Origin: JAQVEM01 sp034660395
GTDB lineage: Bacteria; Actinomycetota; Humimicrobiia; Humimicrobiales; Humimicrobiaceae
Direction of reading: 5' to 3'
DNA length: 8,012 nt
NCBI GenBank assembly: GCA_034660395.1
Contig: JAYEJA010000150.1
Span: forward strand, 1 to 8,012
Part shown: one piece after another, positions 1-5,827 of the stretch
How positions within the stretch are numbered: position 1 is the first letter of the stretch
Layout: each line of letters begins with the position of its first letter
Program-made: the position numbers and the translations under genes
The notes under the pieces: generated by a model
What the model was told of the DNA's origin: nothing
Seen by the model: only the letters and a program-made list of their open reading frames with translations
Database searches by the model: none

Positions 1-72
1 TATTATTTTTACTATGGTTTTCTAAATTTTATAAAATTATATATATTACATAGATATATAAAAAATATTATT

Positions 73-101
73 TTGATATGGTATTTTTATTTTGGTATAA
101 T
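73..101 (+). promoter_or_regulatory. Sigma-A-like promoter ahead of mobC-like gene
   Basis: A -35 box TTGATA (73-78) and a perfect -10 box TATAAT (96-101) are separated by exactly 17 bases. Transcription would start near 108, about 40 bases before the start codon of the mobC-like gene. The whole region 1-146 is extremely AT-rich, so chance matches are likelier than usual, but the spacing and the five-of-six and six-of-six matches are good. Confidence 0.55.
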
Positions 102-146
102 ATTTAAAATTTTGTTTTTACTTTTATGTTATGCCCTTAATGTCTT

Positions 147-479
147 ATGGTTAAGAAAAGGAACATAAGGGTTTACTTCTATCTTTCAAGTTCTGAGTAT
201 GACAGATTCAGGAGAAAACTAGCAAAAGCTAAAATTACACCTTCTACTACAAAAAGCTCTTATATAAGGAAATGCGTTTTGGATAAAGAAATTATCGTTA
301 CACCAGGTTTAGGAGATATCAGCAATGTTTTATTCAAATTAATTGGTGAATTAAATTCTATTGATACAAAGATTAAAAAGGGAGAGGTAAAGGAAGTCGG
401 CCCCAATCTTAAGGATATAAAGAAAACTATAGGCGATCTATATAAAGAGCTTATTAAGATATCCAGAAAGATATTATAA
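147..479 (+). CDS. MobC-like plasmid mobilization relaxosome protein
   Basis: This 110-residue basic protein resembles MobC-type relaxosome accessory proteins, which help a relaxase act at the origin of transfer of plasmids and integrative elements. The N-terminus fits a ribbon-helix-helix fold: a short beta strand (residues 8-13), a helix starting at S14-E17, and a second helix with the family-like pattern S-x-Y-I-R-K-x-x-L-x-K-E-I (37-49). The C-terminal half (55-110) is Lys/Glu-rich and helical, as usual for MobC. An in-frame TAA at 138-140 blocks any upstream extension, so ATG 147 is the first start, yet there is no recognisable Shine-Dalgarno before it. No relaxase gene follows, so this is probably the remnant of a mobilization module. 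The family call comes from sequence pattern only. Confidence 0.6.
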   Translation: MVKKRNIRVYFYLSSSEYDRFRRKLAKAKITPSTTKSSYIRKCVLDKEIIVTPGLGDISNVLFKLIGELNSIDTKIKKGEVKEVGPNLKDIKKTIGDLYKELIKISRKIL

Positions 480-522
480 TTTTAGTATCATTTGGGTGCA
501 ATTTTTGAGGTTCTGAACCTTT

Positions 523-553
523 TCTTTAGACTTTTCTAAAGATTTATTATTTC
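523..553 (+). terminator. Possible terminator after mobC-like gene
   Basis: TCTTTAGA (523-530) and TCTAAAGA (535-542) form an eight-base-pair stem with a CTTT loop, followed by a T-rich tract (543-553). A second small palindrome, AGGTTC-T-GAACCT (508-520), lies just before it. The stem is AT-rich, so it would be a weak terminator. It lies where mobC-like transcription should end and runs into the end of the convergent toxin gene. Confidence 0.35.
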
Positions 554-864
554 ATAGATTCTTTAAGCAAATGCGGGCAATTCCTTGCGCAATGTAAAAT
601 ACGGTAAATAATAACCTTATCTTTGATGAACCGGTAGAATGCTATATAAGGATCAATGATAACCATCCTAAAATTGAACTTTTGCATCACATGGTCCAGT
701 AGAGGTGCCCCAGAATGTGGAAATTTTTCAAGATGACGCAGAGACTTCATAATATTATCAAGCATTTCAGTTGCTGCTTGTGGATTATCCACCATGATGT
801 AATCAAATATCTCGTCTATGTCTGTGTAAGCAGCACGAAGTAATTCTACATCATACTTTTCCAT
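547..864 (-). CDS. RelE/ParE-family toxin
   Basis: This 105-residue protein fits the RelE/ParE toxin superfamily; ParE members poison DNA gyrase, while RelE members cleave mRNA at the ribosome. Visible family features are the N-terminal helical hairpin (residues 8-47), the F-P-H-S-G-x-P-L turn (48-55), and the C-terminal beta strands with F-R at 65-66, Y-x-x-F-Y-R at 73-78 and I-Y-R-I-L-H at 86-91. The arrangement looks more ParE-like than RelE-like, but the target cannot be settled from this. Its ATG lies inside the last codons of the antitoxin gene (14-base overlap, different frame), so translation is probably coupled. An AAAGGA element about 8 bases upstream can serve as ribosome binding site. 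The gene appears intact. Confidence 0.85.
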   Translation of the reverse strand: MEKYDVELLRAAYTDIDEIFDYIMVDNPQAATEMLDNIMKSLRHLEKFPHSGAPLLDHVMQKFNFRMVIIDPYIAFYRFIKDKVIIYRILHCARNCPHLLKESMK

Positions 865-1120
865 TTACTTTTTCCTTTAGCCGCTTGTGAGCTGCTTCAA
901 GTGAAATTGTAGGCTCGCCAGCAAGACGCTGCTCTTCTGCAAACAAGAGCTTTTCACGTAAATCAAGCATGGCTTCTCTGCTTTCAAATACTTCTATGCT
1001 CATTACAACAATATCCCCTTCACCGTTTCGAGTAATATATACAGGCTCTTTTTTGTCGTGTGCAAGCTTGGCAACAGTGTTGTAATCATTACGCAGTGTT
1101 GTGGATGATTTTATAATCAT
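851..1120 (-). CDS. Phd/YefM-family antitoxin
   Basis: This 89-residue protein is the partner of the toxin encoded just downstream. The N-terminal half matches the Phd/YefM DNA-binding fold: a starting strand and helix (residues 3-22), P-V-Y-I-T-R-N-G (26-33), then V-V-M-S-x-x-x-F (38-45). The C-terminal half is a charged helical tail with L-R-E-K-L, which in this family wraps the toxin. I chose ATG 1120 because GGAGG at 1128-1132 sits 7 bases upstream of it; the longer in-frame start at 1138 would place that binding site inside the gene. Such antitoxins normally repress their own operon. Confidence 0.85.
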   Translation of the reverse strand: MIIKSSTTLRNDYNTVAKLAHDKKEPVYITRNGEGDIVVMSIEVFESREAMLDLREKLLFAEEQRLAGEPTISLEAAHKRLKEKVNGKV

Positions 1121-1152
1121 TTTAGTTCCTCCAATCATATTATTCTAACAGA

Positions 1153-1181
1153 ATTATACAATAATTATTCCATAATATAAA
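1153..1181 (-). promoter_or_regulatory. Promoter and possible operator of the toxin-antitoxin operon
   Basis: Read on the minus strand, TATAAT (1153-1158) is a perfect -10 box, with TTTATA (1176-1181; four of six matches) 17 bases upstream as a weak -35. The spacer holds a perfect ten-base palindrome, AATAATTATT (1160-1169). Palindromes in this position are typical autorepression sites of Phd/YefM antitoxins. Because the DNA is AT-rich, the palindrome could be chance. Confidence 0.4.
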
Positions 1182-1196
1182 TAGGATTATAAAATT

Positions 1197-1499
1197 TTAT
1201 AAAAAGCCTTTAAAGGATTTCATTCCATTTTCTACATCGATGTTGGCCAGGGTGATATAAATGGTGGTGGTGCTTATATCAGAGTGCCCCAGGATCCGCC
1301 GTAGTGTTTCTATATCTTTTGTCTGCCTGTAATATTCTGTAGCAAATGTGTGCCTTAAAGTGTGGGGTGAAACATTTTTAGTTATTCCGGACTTTTTAGA
1401 ATATCTTTTAATTGATCTGCACCCTTCAAGGATAGAATCATTGAGTGAAAAGATAAAAAAAATATTTGACCTTCTAAAAGTGGAGATTGATAAAATTAT
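1197..1499 (-). pseudogene. Tyrosine recombinase (integrase) C-terminal fragment
   Basis: A minus-strand frame without a usable start encodes the end of a phage-integrase/XerC-type tyrosine recombinase. The catalytic motifs are plain: H-T-L-R-H (1350-1364), supplying the H-x-x-R box, then L-R-R-I-L-G-H-S-D-I-S-T-T-T, and the nucleophilic tyrosine (codon 1257-1259) in T-I-Y-I-T. It ends at TAA 1197-1199. Convincing family similarity starts near 1445 with a R-Y-S-K-K-S-G-I segment; codons from 1446 to 1499 are open but unconvincing, and a stop lies at 1500-1502. The N-terminal DNA-binding domain and the first catalytic arginine, roughly two thirds of a normal integrase, are missing. It cannot be active and is probably a relic of the element that brought the mobC-like gene. 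Confidence 0.8.
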
Positions 1500-1651
1500 T
1501 TAAATTTCTTCAATCCTAAATGTTATTCCAAAAGTTCTTGCTATGGGGACTTTCGGTCTACCTTACAGATTTAGGCTTTTAACACTATATTTCACTCTTT
1601 CAAAATGTTAACCTTAAGGAAAAAATAAAATGCTGTTTTCTGGAGGTTTAA

Positions 1652-2182
1652 ATGAAAAAAATATTATTTTGGGCAATTATATTAGTAATAAGCATATCAT
1701 TGGTAATAGTTTTTGGCTCAGCTGGATGTAAAAGTTCAGTACCCCCAGTTGAAGAATCTGTTTTAGAAGAAGTTCCAGATGAATCTGAAGAAGAAATCAA
1801 AGAGCAAGAACAAACTGATACTGCAAATGAAGATATCGAAAGACAATATTTTATCGGCACCTGGATAAACACCGACTATGATGGACAAGGTCGTTCTGGT
1901 ATGGTTTTATATATACAGGAAGATGATGGATCTATTACTTACTCCGCTTATGATAATTCAGATGGTTCTGGAAATATTTATAAAGGTAGTGTTAAAATAC
2001 TTTCTGAGCGGACCGATGATGAGGGAAGGATATATACACAGAGTAAAGTGACCTTAGAGGATGGAATGGCTTGGGATACACTAACCAGAATAAGTGCAGA
2101 TGGTCAGACACCAGAAGTTCAGCCGGAAGCAACTGAAATTGATCCTAATAATTCACGTTATTCAATTTATTATCTGCAATAA
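1652..2182 (+). CDS. Putative lipoprotein with acidic linker and beta-rich domain
   Basis: This 176-residue protein is not one I can name. It starts with a lipoprotein-type signal: a K-K-charged start, a hydrophobic stretch (residues 4-21) and a cysteine at 26 preceded by S-A-G, a slightly atypical lipobox. A flexible acidic linker rich in Glu and Pro (30-63) follows. From residue 66 comes a compact beta-rich region opening with F-I-G-T-W (67-71), the kind of G-x-W start seen in lipocalin-like domains, with several D-G turns. It would be anchored outside the membrane and could bind a small ligand, but that is inference. GGAGG at 1642-1646 lies 5 bases before the ATG. No partner gene adjoins it. 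Confidence 0.75.
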   Translation: MKKILFWAIILVISISLVIVFGSAGCKSSVPPVEESVLEEVPDESEEEIKEQEQTDTANEDIERQYFIGTWINTDYDGQGRSGMVLYIQEDDGSITYSAYDNSDGSGNIYKGSVKILSERTDDEGRIYTQSKVTLEDGMAWDTLTRISADGQTPEVQPEATEIDPNNSRYSIYYLQ

Positions 2183-2242
2183 TTAGGCAGTAATATAGTT
2201 TAAGTATATTGAATAACACGATAAGGCAGAACTTGATTAACT

Positions 2243-2668
2243 TCAAAAACTCAATTCAGGTATAAAAATATCCTCATCTAATAGCAAAATCCTGGCTCTA
2301 ACTTCGTACGCTATGGCCAGCCAAGTTTCACTTTCTTTGAGGAAAATCCGCAACCAGATTTTTAAATACTTAAAAAGCAATTCCATACAGATTTTATAAT
2401 CGCTGATCAAAACAGAAAGACCATCACTATATTCCCTGATTTTTTATATGCTTTTACTTTGCCTGATCCCAAATGCAGGCGGGGCGGAATTCCCCCCGGA
2501 CCCCCTTTCCGCCCCGGCTTTTCCCGCTTCTTTTACATTGATACTTTCAGGTGTATTTTTTAAAACAAAATGTGGTTCATAAAAAGAATTTTTGTTTTCC
2601 TCACCTTTCAGAGCATACATAGTAACAGAACTCTCTCTATTTGTTTGATCTAATATTAAAGGAAAAAA
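2243..2668 (-). pseudogene. Unrecognised protein gene split by an in-frame stop
   Basis: One minus-strand frame is open from just after a stop at 2669-2671 down to TGA 2243-2245, except for a single TAA at 2444-2446. The upstream part has about 74 codons, with a possible ATG at 2620; the downstream part has about 66. The upstream product includes a Gly/Ala-rich stretch from a locally GC-rich patch (about 2470-2530). The downstream product ends with W-L-A-I-A-Y-E-V-R and D-E-D-I-F-I-P-E-L, both found again in a second frame at 7390-7578. That paralogue is the best evidence that the 3' part is truly coding. I do not recognise the family. Joining the two halves into one former gene is inference from their shared frame. 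Confidence 0.35.
2251..2323. repeat. 73-base dispersed repeat, copy A
   Basis: This block matches 7398-7470 at 65 of 73 positions with no gaps. The first 29 and last 27 bases are identical and the differences are concentrated in the middle. Both copies lie in direct orientation and encode, on the minus strand, the C-terminus of the same unrecognised protein family. The flanks just outside the block do not align well. Confidence 0.9.
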
Positions 2669-2763
2669 TCAAATTAGCATTAATTTTGCTTCTAAGATGA
2701 TAATTTTGGCTTTTCATCTGATTTATCTAAATTTTTGCCTGTTTCTGTAAGCATTTCTACCCG

Positions 2764-2778
2764 GGGACAATTTGTCCC
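2764..2778. repeat. 15-base perfect palindrome
   Basis: GGGACAA and TTGTCCC flank a single central T, giving a 7-base perfect inverted repeat in otherwise AT-rich DNA. The one-base centre does not suit an RNA hairpin, so a protein-binding site or part of an insertion-sequence end is more likely. No gene start lies close enough to assign it. Confidence 0.5.
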
Positions 2779-2808
2779 TATATAGAATCCCGATCCCTCA
2801 TCTCTTTT

Positions 2809-2832
2809 ACGGATTTTTTTTAAGTAATCCGT
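2809..2832. repeat. Inverted repeat with T-rich loop
   Basis: ACGGATT (2809-2815) and AATCCGT (2826-2832) are perfect complementary arms around a 10-base loop that includes a run of T. It lies about 90 bases before the transposase-accessory-like gene. It could fold as a hairpin or mark an insertion-sequence end; there is no T tract after the second arm, so it does not look like a plus-strand terminator. Confidence 0.4.
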
Positions 2833-2921
2833 TGGGTTAGAGCGTATCCCTTCGGCAAGCGTGCATGAACTGAATCCTAAAGTGTGCTAACATAGATTAT
2901 AAAGAAATAGGAGGATAACCG

Positions 2922-3251
2922 ATGGAGAAGCAAAAAACATCTACTTTCCAGCCAATCCTTGAAAAAGTTGGAAGTAAACTTGAACACTGGCGCAAAATCA
3001 AAAGAAATCACCGTGAGCCAATTCCAAAAGATTTATGGCAGGCTGCAGCAGAGCTTACCAGAAAGTATTCAATAAACACCATCTCTAAAGCACTTCGCTT
3101 AAGCTATACAGATTTGAAAGACCGCGTCTGTGGCCCTTCAAAGCCCAGACCGGCAAATAAAGAAAAGGCTCCCTTCGTTGAACTTGGTCAGTCATCTTTA
3201 ATGACATGTATGCGGAATTTAGCATATAGTTTGATTATTACCACACAGTGA
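2922..3251 (+). pseudogene. Transposase-accessory-like protein, 3' truncated (IS66 type)
   Basis: This 109-residue product resembles the small helix-turn-helix proteins encoded at the front of IS66-type insertion sequences. The shared pattern is a W-R region (23-25), R-E-P-I-P-x-x-L-W-x-A-A-x-E-L-x-R-x-Y-S-I-N-x-I-S-K-A-L-R-L-x-Y spread over residues 31-62, and then F-V-E-L-G near residue 88. In the relatives I recall, F-V-E-L begins a second conserved block; here it is replaced by an unrelated tail of about 19 residues ending at TGA 3249-3251. I read this as a truncation near 3190, with no tnpB or tnpC following. The start is well supported: AGGAGG (2909-2914) lies 7 bases before the ATG. 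The family assignment is from memory and moderately sure. Confidence 0.5.
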
Positions 3252-3262
3252 GTGCAAAATTT

Positions 3263-3302
3263 AAGTAATTCACAATGGTTGGTTAGTGAATGTGATTTAC
3301 TT
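3263..3302. promoter_or_regulatory. Inverted repeat, likely operator of the ABC operon
   Basis: AAGTAATTCACA (3263-3274) and TGTGATTTACTT (3291-3302) form 12-base arms matching at 11 positions around a 16-base centre. A nested pair TTCAC (3269-3273) and GTGAA (3286-3290) lies inside. The second arm ends 2 bases before a probable extended -10 box, TGC-TAAGAT (3303-3310, with TAAGAT at 3305-3310), so a bound dimer would cover the -35 region, where no good -35 match is seen. Operons of this type are commonly controlled by a GntR- or TetR-type repressor acting on such a site; no such gene is in the window. Confidence 0.5.
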
Positions 3303-3332
3303 GCTAAGATATAAATTTTCAGGAGGAATAAT

Positions 3333-4211
3333 ATGTCCAATAATGTTATTGAAATTAAGAATCTAACTAAGATGTATGGTAAAAACAGAGGTATAATCGA
3401 CGTTTCGTTCGACATAAAAGAGGGTGAAATATACGGATTTATAGGGCCCAACGGAGCGGGCAAGTCAACTACATTAAGACTTCTTGTGGGGCTTATTTTT
3501 CCTACAAATGGAAGTGCTGCTATTTTTGGAAAGGACTGTTTTAAGCAAGGAAATATAATACGTAAAGATGTAGGTTATCTTCCGTCAGAAGTATTTTACT
3601 ATGAGAATATGAAAGTAATGAATCTGCTTAAATATTCTGCCAGCTTTTATAAAAAGGACTGCACAAAACGAATTAATGAATTATGCATGAGGATGGAGCT
3701 TGACACAAATAGGAAAATCGATGAATTATCATATGGTAATAAGAAAAAGGTAGGTATTGTACAAGGATTATTGCATTCACCCAAATTGATAATACTTGAT
3801 GAACCCACAAGTGGACTTGATCCTTTGATGCAACATAAATTTTTTAGGATAATTAAAGAGGAAAATGATAAAGGTGTGACTATTTTGTTTTCTTCTCATA
3901 TTTTAAGCGAAGTTCAAAAGCTGTGTGACCGGATTGCGATCATCAAAGAAGGTTCTATCATAAGGATTGATGAAGTTTCAGAACTTAATAAGGAATCATA
4001 TAAGAAATTTAAAATTATTTGCAATGATTTAAATGAGGCAGATTTTCCAAAAGACGGTATTAATGATTTTACTAAAACTAACAATCAAATAGCATTTATA
4101 CATAAAGGAAATATCAACGAGATCATAAAAATAATATCTCAACATGAAATAATTGATTTGCAGATAGAAGAACCCACTTTAGAGGAAATCTTCATGCATT
4201 ATTACCAATGA
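3333..4211 (+). CDS. ABC transporter ATP-binding protein
   Basis: This 292-residue ATPase energises the exporter formed with the two permeases encoded next. The nucleotide-binding domain is complete: Walker A G-P-N-G-A-G-K-S-T (residues 38-46), signature L-S-Y-G-N (132-136), Walker B L-I-I-L-D-E-P (152-158), D-loop S-G-L-D-P (160-164) and switch histidine H189. The usual Q-loop glutamine is not evident: the Q-loop position reads Y-L-P-S-E (82-86), which I believe recurs in this subgroup. Residues after about 215 form the C-terminal extension typical of CcmA/YxlF-type drug-export ATPases, ending in a P-T-L-E-E-I-F motif. AGGAGG (3321-3326) lies 6 bases before the ATG. The next gene begins 17 bases after the stop. 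The substrate cannot be deduced. Confidence 0.95.
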   Translation: MSNNVIEIKNLTKMYGKNRGIIDVSFDIKEGEIYGFIGPNGAGKSTTLRLLVGLIFPTNGSAAIFGKDCFKQGNIIRKDVGYLPSEVFYYENMKVMNLLKYSASFYKKDCTKRINELCMRMELDTNRKIDELSYGNKKKVGIVQGLLHSPKLIILDEPTSGLDPLMQHKFFRIIKEENDKGVTILFSSHILSEVQKLCDRIAIIKEGSIIRIDEVSELNKESYKKFKIICNDLNEADFPKDGINDFTKTNNQIAFIHKGNINEIIKIISQHEIIDLQIEEPTLEEIFMHYYQ

Positions 4212-4228
4212 TCTAAGGAGTTGATTTA

Positions 4229-5023
4229 ATGAATATATATAAATATGAAACAAGAAAGAAATTAATTTCGACGTTGATCTGGATGATCAGCCTGGGTTTT
4301 TTTATATTCAGTTTCTATTCTATATTTGAAACTATAGGTAGTAGTGCTATGACTGATATGTTAGAGGAATATCCAGAGGCTTTCTTAAAAGCATTCGGTA
4401 TGAACAATAATTTTTCAACTATAATAGGATATACTGCTATGATATGCATTTACATTGTTTTATGTGGTGCTATATTTTCATGCAACCTTGGGTTGAATGC
4501 TGTGTCGGTTGAAGAAAGAGATTTAACTGCAGATTTCTTGATACCTAAACCCATTACCAGAAATAGAATACTAACTACAAAATTACTTGCAGCGTTAACG
4601 CATATATTAATTTTTTCTGTCATGAACTCTATTATATGCTATACAGGTATCGAGATTTTTAAGAATGAACAGGAATATTCATTTCTCACATTCCTTTTAA
4701 TGATGCTAGGCATTTTTATCATTCAGATATTGTTTTTTACAATAGGTCTATTTGTATCAGTTATTTCAAAAAAAATGGGATCACCTCTATCATTTTCACT
4801 GGGTCTATCATTTGGGTTATTTATTCTTAATTCATTTGATACCATATTAGAAGGTACATTTATTAAATATTTTATACCATATGATTATTTTGAGTTTGGA
4901 TATATTATCGAAAATACAGCATTCAAAACGTATGGAGTTGTTATAAGCATTGGGCTGATTATTGCATTTATATTAGGTAGCTATCTGCTCTATAATAAAC
5001 GTAATATTGCAACAGCTATGTGA
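4229..5023 (+). CDS. ABC-2 family transporter permease (first)
   Basis: This 264-residue integral membrane protein has about six hydrophobic helices: one near the N-terminus (residues 12-36), a pair around 63-92, and three further groups to the C-terminus. Two motifs are shared with the second permease: a M-L-x-x-x-P-x-x-x-x-x-A-F segment in the first extracytoplasmic stretch, and a cytoplasmic E-E-R-D-L-T-x-D-F-L-x-P-K-P-I-T-R segment followed by K-L-L-A-A, typical of ABC-2 type exporters. The two permeases probably form a heterodimer driven by the upstream ATPase. AAGGAG (4215-4220) lies 8 bases before the ATG. The second permease starts 12 bases after this stop. Peptide, antibiotic or ion export are all possible. 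Confidence 0.9.
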   Translation: MNIYKYETRKKLISTLIWMISLGFFIFSFYSIFETIGSSAMTDMLEEYPEAFLKAFGMNNNFSTIIGYTAMICIYIVLCGAIFSCNLGLNAVSVEERDLTADFLIPKPITRNRILTTKLLAALTHILIFSVMNSIICYTGIEIFKNEQEYSFLTFLLMMLGIFIIQILFFTIGLFVSVISKKMGSPLSFSLGLSFGLFILNSFDTILEGTFIKYFIPYDYFEFGYIIENTAFKTYGVVISIGLIIAFILGSYLLYNKRNIATAM

Positions 5024-5035
5024 CTGAAGGATTAC

Positions 5036-5827
5036 ATGAATATTATTAAGCGCGAACTCAAAGCCAATTTAATATCACTAATAATATGGTCCATAGTCAT
5101 ATCTGTCATAGCAGCTTTGGCTGCTACAGAGTTTAATTCTTTTAAGGACATGGCAAATGTCGATGAAATGCTGAGTACTTTACCCCAGGGGTTAAGAGAT
5201 GCATTTTCATTTGATGTGATACGATTTGATCAGCCTCAAGGGTATTACAGCTATATGGGGCAATATTTTATGATAATGGCTGTAATATTTGCGACTCTTT
5301 CAGGTACGAAGATCTTATCAAAGGAAATAAGCAAAAGAACTGCGGAAACAACATTTACACTACCTGTTACAAGAAGGTATATTATCTCAATGAAACTAAT
5401 CGCTGCAATAATTCATTGTGTTTTATTGACTTTAGTTATATTCGGTACGTCATATGCAGCATTTTCCTCTTTTGATATAGATAAATATTTTGTAGGGCGG
5501 TTGTCTTTGTTGATGTTATTTATTTTACTTTTACAATTACTTTTTGTACTTGCAGGTTTATTTGCTTCTGTACTAACGAAAAGCCATAAGCGAACAGGGA
5601 CCATGATGACTTCTATCGCAATAGGTGTGTATATGATTTCCTTTATTGTAAATATAAGCGACAAGTATAAATTTTTAAAGTATTTATCGCCATTTGAATA
5701 TTTTCCATCAATTGATATCATGCATGGAAATGAACTTGGATTATATGGATTCATTGTGGTGCCTTTGTTGATTGTTACTTTCTTTTTCACATCTTTTATA
5801 CTGGTTGAAAAAAAGGACATATTATAA
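5036..5827 (+). CDS. ABC-2 family transporter permease (second)
   Basis: This 263-residue membrane protein is a divergent paralogue of the first permease. It has the same overall plan: an N-terminal helix (residues 11-30), the M-L-S-T-L-P-x-G-L-R-D-A-F segment (45-57), a cytoplasmic S-K-E-I-S-K-R-T-A-E-x-T-F-x-L-P-V-T-R segment followed by M-K-L-I-A-A, and further helices to the C-terminus. It ends in the charged E-K-K-D-I-L tail common in such permeases, so it looks complete. The ribosome binding site is weak (GAAGGA), which suggests translational coupling to the preceding gene. No terminator follows: the IS91-like remnant starts right after its stop codon, so the original downstream sequence has probably been lost. 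Confidence 0.9.
   Translation: MNIIKRELKANLISLIIWSIVISVIAALAATEFNSFKDMANVDEMLSTLPQGLRDAFSFDVIRFDQPQGYYSYMGQYFMIMAVIFATLSGTKILSKEISKRTAETTFTLPVTRRYIISMKLIAAIIHCVLLTLVIFGTSYAAFSSFDIDKYFVGRLSLLMLFILLLQLLFVLAGLFASVLTKSHKRTGTMMTSIAIGVYMISFIVNISDKYKFLKYLSPFEYFPSIDIMHGNELGLYGFIVVPLLIVTFFFTSFILVEKKDIL

Larger units (their letters stand above)
2669..2921. other. Non-coding stretch upstream of the transposase-like gene
   Basis: No convincing reading frame is visible here. It contains two inverted repeats (2764-2778 and 2809-2832), listed separately, and the leader of the gene at 2922. The GC-richer part around 2830-2875 could be the terminal region of the insertion sequence to which the downstream gene belonged, but I could not delimit an end or find matching direct repeats. 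Confidence 0.3.

Noticed and set aside
1..146. AT-rich leader as a possible origin of transfer or replication
   Set aside because: No iterons, nick-site pattern or clear inverted repeat could be identified; only a promoter is supportable.
1648..1872. Minus-strand open frame of 74 codons
   Set aside because: It is antisense to the lipoprotein gene, Ser/Thr-rich from reversed acidic codons, and has no ribosome binding site.
2363..2560. Plus-strand frame containing I-T-I-F-P-D-F-L, faintly like a transposase-associated zinc-binding protein
   Set aside because: The rest is low-complexity Pro/Gly/Arg, no cysteine motif is present, and the opposite strand is better supported by its paralogue at 7390-7578.
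3188..3463. Minus-strand open frame of 91 codons
   Set aside because: It lies opposite the ABC ATPase start and Walker A region and covers the promoter region; shadow of a certain gene.
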